64,000 nt of DNA from Pseudomonas jinjuensis (GTDB lineage: Bacteria > Pseudomonadota > Gammaproteobacteria > Pseudomonadales > Pseudomonadaceae): assembly GCF_900103845.1 (NCBI RefSeq), contig NZ_FNIJ01000017.1:79364-143363 (forward strand), in the 5' to 3' direction. The notes under the pieces are model-generated. The model had not been told where the DNA came from. It searched no databases and saw only the letters and a program-made list of their open reading frames with translations. Below are positions 22,415 to 34,100 of the stretch, piece by piece. The stretch's first letter is position 1, and each line of letters starts with the position of its first letter. A program made the position numbers and the translations under genes.

Positions 22415-23809
22415 ATGACCGACATCACCCTCCCCGAGCAGTACGACCTGGAAACGGCCGCCCTCAAGGTTCCGCCGCATTCGATCGAAGCCGAGCAATC
22501 GGTGCTGGGCGGTTTGATGCTGGACAACAACGCCTGGGAGCGGGTGCTGGATGCGGTATCCGACGGCGACTTCTACCGTCACGACCACCGCCTGATCTTC
22601 CGGGCGATCTACAAGCTCGCCGAGCGCAACCAGCCGTTCGACGTGGTCACCCTGTCCGAGCAGTTGGACAAGGAAGGCCAGCTGTCGCAGGTCGGCGGCC
22701 TGGCCTATCTCGCCGAGCTGGCGAAGAACACGCCGTCGGTGGCGAACATCAAGGCTTATGCGAACATCATCCGCGAGCGCGCCACGTTGCGGCAACTGAT
22801 CGGCATCAGCAGCGACATCGCCGACAGCGCCTTCAACCCGCAGGGGCGCAACGCCGAGGAAATCCTCGACGAGGCCGAGCGCAAGATCTTCGAGATCGCC
22901 GAGGCGCGGCCGAAGACCGGCGGCCCGGTGGGTATCGGCGACATCCTGGTGAAGACCATCGACCGGATCGACCACCTGTTCAACACCGCCGAGGCGCTGA
23001 CCGGGATTTCCACCGGCTTCACCGACCTCGACGAGAAGACCAGCGGCCTGCAACCGGCGGACCTGGTGATCGTCGCCGGCCGTCCGTCCATGGGCAAGAC
23101 CACCTTCGCCATGAACCTGGTGGAGAACGCCCTGATGCGCAGCGACAAGGCCATCCTGGTGTACTCCCTGGAAATGCCCTCCGACTCCATCGTGATGCGT
23201 ATGCTCGCGTCGCTCGGCCGCATCGACCAGACCAAGGTGCGTTCGGGCAAGCTGGACGACGACGACTGGCCGCGCCTGACCTCGGCGGTGAACCTGCTCA
23301 GCGACCGCAAGCTGTTCATCGACGACACCGCCGGCATCTCGCCTTCGGAAATGCGCGCGCGTACCCGCCGCCTGGCCCGCGAGCACGGCGAAATCGGACT
23401 GATCATGGTCGACTACCTGCAGCTGATGCAGATTCCCGGTTCCGCCGGCGATAACCGCACCAACGAGATTTCCGAGATTTCCCGCTCGCTCAAGGCCCTG
23501 GCGAAGGAATTCAACTGTCCGGTGGTGGCGCTCTCGCAGCTCAACCGCTCGCTGGAACAGCGCCCCAACAAGCGCCCTGTGAACTCCGACCTGCGCGAAT
23601 CCGGAGCGATCGAGCAGGACGCCGACGTGATCATGTTCGTCTACCGCGACGAGGTGTATCACCCGGAGACCGAGTTCAAGGGCGTGGCCGAAATCATCAT
23701 CGGCAAGCAGCGTAACGGTCCCATCGGCACCGTGCGCGTGGCCTTCCTCGGTCGCTACAGCCGCTTCGAGAACCTCGCTCCGGGGATGTACAACTTCGAA
23801 GACGAATGA
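22415..23809 (+). CDS. dnaB: Replicative DNA helicase DnaB
   Basis: Hexameric 5'-3' helicase of the replication fork. The N-terminal primase-interaction domain (about 20-130, PPHSIEAEQSVLGGLMLDN) is followed by the RecA-like domain with Walker A GRPSMGKTTFAMN near 221, Walker B LIMVDYLQLM and the R-finger region QRNGPIGTVRVAF. The length of 464 residues equals the Pseudomonas norm and there is no intein. The ATG at 22415 (MTDITLPEQYDLE) is preferred over an in-frame ATG at 22367, which lies inside the terminator. Confidence 0.97.
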   Translation: MTDITLPEQYDLETAALKVPPHSIEAEQSVLGGLMLDNNAWERVLDAVSDGDFYRHDHRLIFRAIYKLAERNQPFDVVTLSEQLDKEGQLSQVGGLAYLAELAKNTPSVANIKAYANIIRERATLRQLIGISSDIADSAFNPQGRNAEEILDEAERKIFEIAEARPKTGGPVGIGDILVKTIDRIDHLFNTAEALTGISTGFTDLDEKTSGLQPADLVIVAGRPSMGKTTFAMNLVENALMRSDKAILVYSLEMPSDSIVMRMLASLGRIDQTKVRSGKLDDDDWPRLTSAVNLLSDRKLFIDDTAGISPSEMRARTRRLAREHGEIGLIMVDYLQLMQIPGSAGDNRTNEISEISRSLKALAKEFNCPVVALSQLNRSLEQRPNKRPVNSDLRESGAIEQDADVIMFVYRDEVYHPETEFKGVAEIIIGKQRNGPIGTVRVAFLGRYSRFENLAPGMYNFEDE

Positions 23810-23874
23810 AGACGAACAAGGCTGGAGGCTGTGCGTAAGAGCTTGATGCGGAGTGGGAGGGGGGTATGCTGTTT

Positions 23875-23968
23875 GCCTTCAGCCTTCAGCCTTCAGCCTT
23901 CAGCCTTCAGCCTTCAGCCTTCAGCCTTCAGCCTTCAGCCTTCAGCCTTCAGCCTTCAGCCTTCAGCC
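23875..23968 (+). repeat. 13-copy heptamer tandem repeat (GCCTTCA) before alr
   Basis: Thirteen perfect head-to-tail copies of GCCTTCA plus a partial GCC fill the space between dnaB and alr, ending 9 bases before the alr ATG. The unit is not a multiple of three and contains no stop codon in any forward frame. All three frames are therefore open and encode the same 7-residue repeat (SAFSLQP). There are no interruptions between copies. Confidence 0.97.
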
Positions 23969-23977
23969 CGGAACCCC

Positions 23978-25057
23978 ATGCGCCCCCTCGTCGCCACCAT
24001 CGATCTTTCCGCAATCCGTCACAACTACGCCCTGGCCAAACGCTGCGCGCCGGGCCGCGCGGCGTTCGCGGTGGTCAAGGCGAATGCCTACGGGCATGGC
24101 GCGCGGGAAGTGGTCGGCGCGCTGCATGACGACGCCGACGGCTTCGCCGTGGCCTGCCTGGAAGAGGCGCTGGAAGTCCGCGCCGCGCATGCCACGGCGC
24201 GCATCCTGCTGCTGGAAGGCTGCTTCGAGTCGGCGGAATACCTGGCCGCCGCGCAGCTGAAACTGGATGTGGCGGTGCAGGGCGTGGAGCAGGCGCAGGC
24301 GCTGCTCGCCGCCAGCCTGCCGGCGCCGCTGAACGTCTGGCTGAAACTGGATTCCGGCATGCACCGCCTCGGCTTTTCCCCGGCCGAGCTGCGCCAGTGG
24401 CACGCACGCCTGCGCCAGGCGCCACAGGTGGCCGAGCTCAACCTGATGAGCCATTTCGCCTGCGCCGACCTGCGCGGCGATGCGCATACCGAGGACCAAG
24501 TGGAAGCCTTCCTCGGCCTGCTCGACCTGGATTTCGACCAGCGCTCCCTGGCCAATTCCGCGGCGGTGCTGACCATCCCCGCCGCGCACATGGACTGGCT
24601 GCGCCCGGGAATCATGCTCTACGGCGCCTCGCCCTTCGCCGATCTGTCCGCCGCCGAACTGGGCCTGCGCCCGGCGATGAGCCTGCAGGGCGCGCTCATC
24701 GCGGTGCGCGAGGTGGCGCCGGGAGAGAGCGTCGGCTACGGCGCGGCCTGGGTCGCCCAGCGTCCGGCGCGGATCGGCACGCTCAGCTGCGGCTATGCCG
24801 ACGGCTATCCGCGTCACGCGCCGAGCGGCACGCCGGTGCTGATCGGCGGCAGGCGCGCGCCGCTGGCGGGGCGGGTGTCGATGGACATGCTGGCGGTGGA
24901 CCTCAGCGATCTGCCCGACACCAGGGTCGGCGACCCGGTGGAACTATGGGGCGCCAACCTGTCCGTGGACGAGGTCGCCAGTCACGCCGGGACCATCGGC
25001 TACGAATTGCTGACCAAGGTCACGGCGCGCGTACCCAGGCGCTACCTGCCCGTTTGA
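23978..25057 (+). CDS. alr: Biosynthetic-type alanine racemase
   Basis: PLP-dependent racemase that makes D-alanine for peptidoglycan. The PLP lysine is Lys34 in [10 protein letters not shown]; the second catalytic base is Tyr254 in [18 protein letters not shown] is the family signature. At 359 residues it is of normal length from the ATG at 23978 ([17 protein letters not shown]). Its ribosome site is weak (CCGGAA) and lies right at the end of the heptamer repeat. An in-frame GTG at 23831 would add 49 residues through the repeat. Placement after dnaB favours Alr over the catabolic DadX. Confidence 0.93.
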   Translation: MRPLVATIDLSAIRHNYALAKRCAPGRAAFAVVKANAYGHGAREVVGALHDDADGFAVACLEEALEVRAAHATARILLLEGCFESAEYLAAAQLKLDVAVQGVEQAQALLAASLPAPLNVWLKLDSGMHRLGFSPAELRQWHARLRQAPQVAELNLMSHFACADLRGDAHTEDQVEAFLGLLDLDFDQRSLANSAAVLTIPAAHMDWLRPGIMLYGASPFADLSAAELGLRPAMSLQGALIAVREVAPGESVGYGAAWVAQRPARIGTLSCGYADGYPRHAPSGTPVLIGGRRAPLAGRVSMDMLAVDLSDLPDTRVGDPVELWGANLSVDEVASHAGTIGYELLTKVTARVPRRYLPV

Positions 25058-25220
25058 GTGGCTCCGGGCGAAGATCGGCACCTGCGCCGACGTCCCGCGG
25101 CAGGCGCTCGCGATAGTGGTTCCGACTGAGCGTTCCGGTCGGAATTGCTCAATTTTTGTGCTATATTCCGCGCCCGCGTTTTTGCGCTCCCTATTCCTAG
25201 AGATACCCCCGGTGCCCGTG

Positions 25221-27473
<2,253 letters not shown>

Positions 27474-27619
27474 TTCCCTCGCTGTGACCGGCTGCATCCC
27501 GCGTGCAATGCGCGGGATGCTCCAGCCCGGCTGCCGCTCCGTTTTCCTGGCGAAGCGGCAGGCGCGCAATCCCGTGCTAGCTTTTCTGGTTACTCCCCAA
27601 CCTCCACGAGTAACCGGCC

Positions 27620-28468
27620 ATGGATGAAACGACCATAGTCAACGTCGGCACGGAAAAGATCTCTGCCCTGTGGGCAACCGTATCGCAGTACGCCATCGCC
27701 TTCGGCATGAAGATTCTCGCCGCCATCGCCTTCTGGGTGATCGGCCGCTGGCTGATCGGCCTGGCGGTGGGCATGGTGGAGAAGGCCCTGGCCCGACAGA
27801 GCGTCGATCCCACCGTGCTGCGCTATGTGGGCTCCTTCATCAGCGTCACCCTGAACATCATCCTGGTGATCGGCATCCTCGGCTATTTCGGCGTGCAGAC
27901 CACCAGCCTGGCCGCGCTCATCGCCGCAGCCGGCGTGGCCATCGGCATGGCCTGGTCCGGCCTGCTGGCGAACCTCGCCGCCGGCGCCTTCATCATCGTC
28001 CTGCGGCCGTTCAAGGTCGGCGATTTCATCACCGCCGGCGGCGTGACCGGCACGGTGAAGGAAATCGGCCTGTTCGTCACCGCGATCAATACGCCGGACA
28101 ACGTGCTGAGCCTGGTCGGCAACAACAAGATCTTCGGCGACACCATCCAGAACTACAGCCAGAACCCGTTCCGCCGGGTGGAGCTGAAGGCGCAGCTGTC
28201 CGGCGCGGCGGACTACCAGGCTGCCGTCGCCCTGCTCAAGCAGCGCATCGCGGCGATTCCCAACGTGCTGGAAGACCCGCCGGTGGATGTGGAAATCCTC
28301 GAATTCAACCTGGTCGGTCCGGTGCTGGCGGTGCGTCCGTACTGCCACAACGACAATTACTGGCAGGTGTATTTCGACACCAACCGGACCATCAAGGACG
28401 CGCTGGGCACCGACTTCCCGGCGCCGATGCCGGCGCAGACCATCATCGTGCAGCAGACCGGACAGTAG
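27620..28468 (+). CDS. mscS: Small-conductance mechanosensitive channel (MscS family)
   Basis: Tension-gated heptameric channel that releases solutes on osmotic downshift. The 282 residues give three N-terminal membrane helices (about 28-50, 72-95, 98-128). The third is the Gly/Ala-rich pore helix LAALIAAAGVAIGMAWSG followed by LLANLAAGAFIIVLRPFKVGDFI, the family signature. The cytoplasmic beta and vestibule domains are complete. The N-terminus MDETTIVNVGTEKIS is typical of the short MscS type. A bidirectional-looking terminator follows. Confidence 0.93.
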   Translation: MDETTIVNVGTEKISALWATVSQYAIAFGMKILAAIAFWVIGRWLIGLAVGMVEKALARQSVDPTVLRYVGSFISVTLNIILVIGILGYFGVQTTSLAALIAAAGVAIGMAWSGLLANLAAGAFIIVLRPFKVGDFITAGGVTGTVKEIGLFVTAINTPDNVLSLVGNNKIFGDTIQNYSQNPFRRVELKAQLSGAADYQAAVALLKQRIAAIPNVLEDPPVDVEILEFNLVGPVLAVRPYCHNDNYWQVYFDTNRTIKDALGTDFPAPMPAQTIIVQQTGQ

Positions 28469-28487
28469 CGGCGCTCGCGTTTTCCAG

Positions 28488-28523
28488 CATGAAAAAGCCA
28501 CTTCCGGGAGTGGCTTTTTCATG
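28488..28523. terminator. Terminator after mscS
   Basis: A 15-bp perfect stem (CATGAAAAAGCCACT and its complement) with a TCCGGG loop; A and T runs within the arms make it usable in either direction. It lies 20 bases after the mscS stop and 212 bases before the minor-pilin operon. Confidence 0.85.
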
Positions 28524-28734
28524 TCCGCGTTGGGGATGAGCGGTAGTAAATGAAGGGTGAGCGGTCCTTCAGAGCATTTCCTACAGCGCCGCGTATTTCG
28601 CTGTACAAGCCTGCAGGACATTTCCTTCCGCGCTGTCGGATCGGTCTGGCCGACCTGACCCATGCATGCCTTGCACCCTAGGCGGAGCCGCAGACAGCCC
28701 CGGCTCTGCACCTGTTCCCTGCAAGGCGATGCTC

Positions 28735-29220
28735 ATGAACAACTGCCCAAGCCTCGATGGTTTCACCCTGGTCGAGCTGATGGTCACGGTCGCGATCCTG
28801 GCGATCCTGCTGGCCATCGCCGCGCCCAGCTTCACCGGCACCATCCGCGACACCGGCGCACGGGCGGTTGCGCAGCAGCTGGTCAGCGCCCTGAACCTGG
28901 CGCGCAGCGAGGCGGTGATGCGCCGGGCCAGCGTCCAGGTCTGCCCGCGCAATGCGGATGCCACGGCCTGCGAGCCGGGCGCCGGGTGGAAATCGGGCTG
29001 GCTGGTCATCAGTGGCGATACGGTGATCAGGGCCTGGGACCCGCTGCAGGGCGAGGGAGGCGTCGAGGCCGACAGCCAGGCGATCACCTATGACGCGCAG
29101 GGGCGGGTCGCCCGGAGGACCACGCTGCAGGTCGGAGTGCCGTGTCCGGATTCCCAACCCTTCAACGTCACCATCAATCCCGTGGGCCGGGTGTTCCTGA
29201 GCCGGGAGGCCTGCTCATGA
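28735..29220 (+). CDS. fimU: Type IV pilus minor pilin FimU/FimT family
   Basis: Minor pilin that primes pilus assembly as part of the FimU-PilV-PilW-PilX-PilE tip complex. The 161-residue precursor has a short leader cut after SLDG, then FTLVELMVTVAILAILLAIA, with Glu5 present. A GspH-type domain with paired cysteines (QVCPRN, DATACEPG, VPCPDS, REACS) follows. The ATG at 28735 has AAGG 8 bases upstream; an ATG at 28729 is too close to it. It is the first gene of a tightly packed operon ending with pilE. FimU and FimT cannot be told apart with certainty; FimU fits the operon position. Confidence 0.85.
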   Translation: MNNCPSLDGFTLVELMVTVAILAILLAIAAPSFTGTIRDTGARAVAQQLVSALNLARSEAVMRRASVQVCPRNADATACEPGAGWKSGWLVISGDTVIRAWDPLQGEGGVEADSQAITYDAQGRVARRTTLQVGVPCPDSQPFNVTINPVGRVFLSREACS

Positions 29221-29699
29221 GCGGTTCGGGCAGGCAGCAGGGCATGACCCTGATCGAACTCCTGGTTTCCATCGTCATCCTGTCGATCGGCCTGCTCGGG
29301 CTCGCCGGGCTGCAGAACACCGGCCTCGCCTCCAGCCACAGCGCCTACTACCGAACCCAGGCGTCCTGGCTGGCCTACGAGATGGCGGACCTGATGCGCG
29401 CCAACCTGAAGGCCGCACAGGACAACGCCTACGACGTCGAATTCGCCGACGTTGCCAAGGGCTGCCCGGAGGTCGTCGGCGGCACTCGCGCCCAGGCGGA
29501 CCTGAGCCAATGGCTCAACAGGGTCTGTACCGCCCTGGGCGGGACCGGCAGCGGGGCGATCCAGGTGAGCCGGGACGGCAGCCTGTACGGCGCCACCATC
29601 TCCGTCCGCTGGGACGACGGGCATGGGCGGATTCGGCAGGCCGACGATGCCGGTTCCGATGGCGACCGGCAGACCTTCACCTATCACACGAGTCTCTGA
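29217..29699 (+). CDS. pilV: Type IV pilus minor pilin PilV
   Basis: A minor pilin of 160 residues. The leader ends RQQG and the mature N-terminus reads MTLIELLVSIVILSIGLLGLAGLQ, with Glu5. The PilV signature ASWLAYEMADLMRANL follows the N-terminal helix. GGGAGG lies 7 bases before the ATG, and the start overlaps the fimU stop. Two cysteines (KGCPEV and RVCTAL) probably form a disulphide in the globular domain. Confidence 0.88.
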   Translation: MSGSGRQQGMTLIELLVSIVILSIGLLGLAGLQNTGLASSHSAYYRTQASWLAYEMADLMRANLKAAQDNAYDVEFADVAKGCPEVVGGTRAQADLSQWLNRVCTALGGTGSGAIQVSRDGSLYGATISVRWDDGHGRIRQADDAGSDGDRQTFTYHTSL

Positions 29700-29700
29700 C

Positions 29701-30630
29701 ATGCGGCCGATCCACCAGCACGGACTCTCGCTCGTCGAACTGCTGATCGCCATGGCCCTCAGCCTGCTGCTGATGGCCGGCGTGCTGCAGGTCTTTCTCG
29801 CCAGCAAGAACACCTACCTGACCAACATGGCGCTCGCGGAACTGCAGGAAAACGGCCGCTTCGCCCTGGACACCATCACGCTCGACCTGCGCAACGCGGG
29901 ATTCCGGGGCGCCTGTCTTGCCGGGATGGGCAATGGCAGTGGCTCGGGCAGCGACCTGTATTCGCTGGATCGGTCCGGTATCAATGGCGTCGGCGGAAAG
30001 GTGACCGCCACCTGGGTACCGACGGGGCGGCTGGCGGGAACCGATGCGCTGCTGGTCAAGTACGCGACGGACGCGGGGCTCGAGGCCCGCTCGATCGCGG
30101 GCGACACCGTCACCCTGGCCGAGGGCAACGCGGCGCCGGGAGCGTTCTACGTCCTCTCCGACCAACGCTCCTGCCGGATCGTGAAGAACACCGGTGAAGG
30201 CGGAAAGAGCATCACGGCGGATAGCTCCCTGGAGCATTTCCTGGAGAGCGCGACCCGGGCCTATCCCTATCGCTACGCCATCTACTGGATCGGCACGGGC
30301 TCGGATGGCGACCCGGCGCTCTTCGTCACCGACAGCAGCGGCGGCAACGAGCTGGTTTCCGGGGTCGCCGGCCTGAGCCTGCGCTATGGCGTGCAGGCCG
30401 AGGGCGCCGATGGCATCGGGCAGTACAAGGCGGCCGCCGAGATGTCGGCCGGCGACTGGCCGAAGGTGCTGGCGGTGCGCATCGGCCTGCTGCTGCAGAG
30501 CCGTTCGGCGAACGTCATGGATACGCCGATGGGCGTGGAGTTCGACGGCAGGACCGTGCCCGACAAGCCGGACCACCGTATGCGCCTGGTGGTGGGCAGC
30601 ACCACCGCCATTCGCAACTACCTGCCATGA
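29701..30630 (+). CDS. pilW: Type IV pilus minor pilin PilW
   Basis: The largest minor pilin of the operon (309 residues), GspJ-like. The leader ends HQHG, then LSLVELLIAMALSLLLMAGVL with Glu5. The conserved stretch SKNTYLTNMALAELQENGRFALDTIT and LRNAGFRGAC matches PilW. It begins 1 base after the pilV stop and overlaps the start region of pilX. Confidence 0.9.
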   Translation: MRPIHQHGLSLVELLIAMALSLLLMAGVLQVFLASKNTYLTNMALAELQENGRFALDTITLDLRNAGFRGACLAGMGNGSGSGSDLYSLDRSGINGVGGKVTATWVPTGRLAGTDALLVKYATDAGLEARSIAGDTVTLAEGNAAPGAFYVLSDQRSCRIVKNTGEGGKSITADSSLEHFLESATRAYPYRYAIYWIGTGSDGDPALFVTDSSGGNELVSGVAGLSLRYGVQAEGADGIGQYKAAAEMSAGDWPKVLAVRIGLLLQSRSANVMDTPMGVEFDGRTVPDKPDHRMRLVVGSTTAIRNYLP

Positions 30631-30641
30631 GGAGGCTGTCC

Positions 30642-31133
30642 ATGCACGGACCATCGCAGCGCGGGGCGGTACTTCTGGTCGCCCTGGTCATGTTGCTGCT
30701 GCTGACCATCATCGGGCTGGCCGGCATGCGCGGGGCCAATCTCGAGGAACGCATGGCCGGCAATCTGCGCGAGCAGATGATTTCGTTCCAGGCGGCCGAA
30801 GCGGCGCTGCGCGCAGGGGAGCAGGAGAGCCGCGAGATCTTCAGGAGCATGCCGATCGGGCACGCGGCTTACGACGCCAGGGCCGGGGTGGAGCTGAGCG
30901 GTTTCTCCTACCGGGGCGAACTGGAGAAGGGCGCGCCGGACGTTTCGAGCAAGCCCACCTACAGCCTGAAGTACCTCCGGGACATCAACAACGAGGGGCT
31001 GGAAGTCGGCAAGGGCAGGTCCGCCTACGGCGCCGTCGTCCAGATCCGGGCCACCGGGTACGGCATGGGGGAAAGCGCTGGAGGCGATTCCGTCGCCAGC
31101 GCCTCGTTGACCAGCATCTATTTCCTCCGGTGA
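30642..31133 (+). CDS. pilX: Type IV pilus minor pilin PilX
   Basis: A minor pilin of about 163 residues. The leader ends SQRG and the mature helix is AVLLVALVMLLLLTIIGLAGM, lacking Glu5, which is the hallmark of the GspK/PilX position at the tip. ANLEERMAGNLREQMISFQAAEAALRAGE-type sequence follows and is the PilX signature. The ATG at 30642 is preferred because GAGGAGG lies 6 bases upstream; an ATG at 30627 would overlap pilW. Confidence 0.87.
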   Translation: MHGPSQRGAVLLVALVMLLLLTIIGLAGMRGANLEERMAGNLREQMISFQAAEAALRAGEQESREIFRSMPIGHAAYDARAGVELSGFSYRGELEKGAPDVSSKPTYSLKYLRDINNEGLEVGKGRSAYGAVVQIRATGYGMGESAGGDSVASASLTSIYFLR

Positions 31134-31160
31134 TGCCGGGGCGTATTTCAGGAGACCAAT

Positions 31161-34100
31161 GTGAAGCGTCGGACTGTATGGAGAGGGTTGGGCGGCCTCG
31201 GCACCGGGGTGATCATCGGCTTGAGCGGTTCGTTGCAGGCCGGGCCCGTCAGCCAGGCACCGCTGCAGGTCGGCGGCGGCAGCGTTCCGGGAAGCCTGGT
31301 GCTGACGCCGTCCGTGGAATACCCCACGGTCGTCAGCGCGGCCAATATCGATGGCACCTACTCGGCGAGCAAGACATTCGCCGGGTACTTCGACCCGGAC
31401 AAGTGCTACAGCTACCAGTACGGTTCCGCGGATGCCGATCGGTATTTCAGACCGGTCGGCCTTGCGGCCGGCCATGCCTGTTCCGGTAACTGGAGCGGCA
31501 ACTACCTGAACTGGGCCGCGACCCAGACCATCGATACCTTCCGTTCCGCCCTGACCGGCGGAGACCGCTTCATCGACACCGTGGGGCTGACGGTTCTGCA
31601 GAAGGCCCGAAGCTTCCAGTGGGGGTTTCCCGATCGTTCCATCGCCAGCAGTGAAGCAGGGGGAGCCACGCCCTTTTCCGGGAGCGGGTTCCATACCCGT
31701 ATCCGCCTTCAGGAGCGAAGCATGCTGTTCAGCCAGAGCGCTGAATTCCCCGGCGCTCCAGTCGATTACCAGCCCGGCGTAGCTGTCGATCCCGCGAAAA
31801 CCTACAAGGTCTATGTTCGGGTGCAGGTCTGCGCCTCGGCCAATCTGCTGGAGGAAAACTGTCGCCAATATGGCAGCAACTACAAGCCGGAAGGGTTGTT
31901 GCAGCAGTACTCGAAGAAAATGCGGTTCAGCGTCTTCAGTTATCTCAATAACAGATATGGGTGGGAGAATCGGGAAAATATCAAACGCGATGGCGGCGTT
32001 CTGCGGGCGCGGCAGAAATTCGTGGGGCCGGTTCTGGATACGGGTGAAGACAACCCGGACAAGGAGTGGTCGCCGGTCACCGGGATATTCCTGGAAAATC
32101 CCTCTCCGGCCGATGCGGTGGACACCCTGCTCGTCGCTCCGGGCGTTCCGGTGAGCAGAAGCGGTGTCGCCAACTACATCAACAAGTTCGGCGAGCTGGG
32201 AGCGAAGTCGTATGACAATGTCAGCGAGCTCTACTACGCGGCCACTCGCTATCTGAAGAATCAGGGCAACGTCCCCGAGTGGTCAGCCAGCCCGACCAGT
32301 AACGAAATCGACAATTTCCCGGTCATCACCAGCTGGGACGACCCGATCAGGTACTCCTGCCAGAAGAACGCCATCCTCGGTATCGGTGACGTCAACACGC
32401 ACGGGGACAAGAACCTGCCCGGGGGCAAAGGTACAACTGCGGAGCCGGACTTGCCGCAGCTGGTCGCAGACGACAAGACCGTGGACGCGGAAGAATCAAC
32501 CAGGCGGGTGGGACTTATCGAGGGTGTAACTACCCTCTTCGATCACAACGACGGCGGCTCCCTCTACATCGCCGGGCTGGCTTACGACGCGCACGTGAAG
32601 GACATCCGTCCGGATCTCCCAGGCAAGCAGACGGTTTCCACCTATTGGGTGGACGTGCAGGAAGGTGGCGTTCTGACCAACCGTTCGCGCAACCAGTACT
32701 GGCTCGCCGCCAAGTACGGTGGTTTCACTGTGCCGAAGAACTATGTCTACGACCGCAGTTCGCCCCTGCCGATTGACTGGTGGCATACCAATTCGGACAT
32801 CCTGAGCACCGGAGACCCGCGCCCGGACAACTTCTTCACGGGAGGCGACCCCGTCACCATGCGCGAGAGCCTGAAGAAGGCGTTCGCCCTGATCGCGGCG
32901 GACGAGGCGAAAAGTACCGGAAACCTTTCGTTCAGCAGCTCTCGTGTTGCGGTTGGATCCGGAGTCTTCACCGCAACACTCAATCCCCGCTACTGGAGTG
33001 GGGACCTGCTGATGTGGAAGGCGAGCGTAGGCACCGATGGAGCGGTGAGCTATTCGCAGGCCTGGGCCGCGGGCAGCAAGCTCGATGCGCTGACAGACGC
33101 CCAACTTGGGGGGCGAAATATCCTCACCGTCCGACCGGCCACTGGAGCGCCGGGCAATTCGCCCAGCATCGCCACGCAAGGGGCGACCTTTACCTGGAGC
33201 GACCTCTCGGCCGAGCAGCGTTCCGCGCTGGCTGCCGATCCGAACCAGGCACAGGCTTTGTTGAAATATCTTCGTGGCTCGCGTGTGCAGGAGAAAACCT
33301 CTCCAGATGATGACTCCGCGGCCAGGCCCTACCGGCAGCGCGGCAGTCGACTGGGCGATATCGTCAACTCCCTGCCGGCTTACTCCTGGCACGATCCGCA
33401 GCCCTATGACTCCCTGGCATCCTCCGTGGGCAACGGGAAAACGCTGGGAAGTACCTATCTGGAATTCCTGCAGTCCGATACCTATCAACAGCGCGTGCCT
33501 CTGGTCGTGGTCGGAGCCAATGACGGCATGCTCCATGGCTTCGACGCCAGCACCGTCGCGAGTGGTTCGGGTGGCGAGGAGTTGTTCGCCTACGTACCGG
33601 CTTCGGTCTTTCCCAACCTGCATGAACTGGCCGATCCGGCCTACACCCATCGCTACTTCGTCGACGGGACGCCGGTGATCGGCAATGCATGGACCGGCAG
33701 CGCATGGAAGACCTTGCTGGTGGGTACCGCTGGCGCGGGTGGCAACAGCGTGTTCGCCCTGGACGTGACCGATCCGGCGCATATGGGCAGGAGCAGCGTG
33801 CTCTGGGAGTTCAGCCATCCGGACATGGGCTACACACTTGGCAAGCCGGCTCTGGCCGCCCTGCGTTCGGGCAAGTTCGTCGTGATCGTGACCTCCGGTG
33901 CCCACGATCCGACTGCCAACCATGGCTATATCTGGATACTCGATGCCGCCAATGGCTCGGTGTTATCGCGCGTGACGCTTGCCGGTGCTGGCGACCTGGG
34001 GACCGTCACCGCCATCAACACCGCTGGCGGCGTCACCGCCAACCGGCTCTACGTCGGCGACAGCAAGGGCAATCTCTGGCGCGTGGATCTTGCCGGCGAT

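Noticed and set aside
23875..23968. Tandem heptamers as a CRISPR array
   Set aside because: There are no spacers between copies, the unit is 7 bases and no cas genes are near.
28524..28734. AlgR-type binding site before the minor-pilin operon
   Set aside because: No clear CCGTTCGTC-like sequence was found in the 211 bases.
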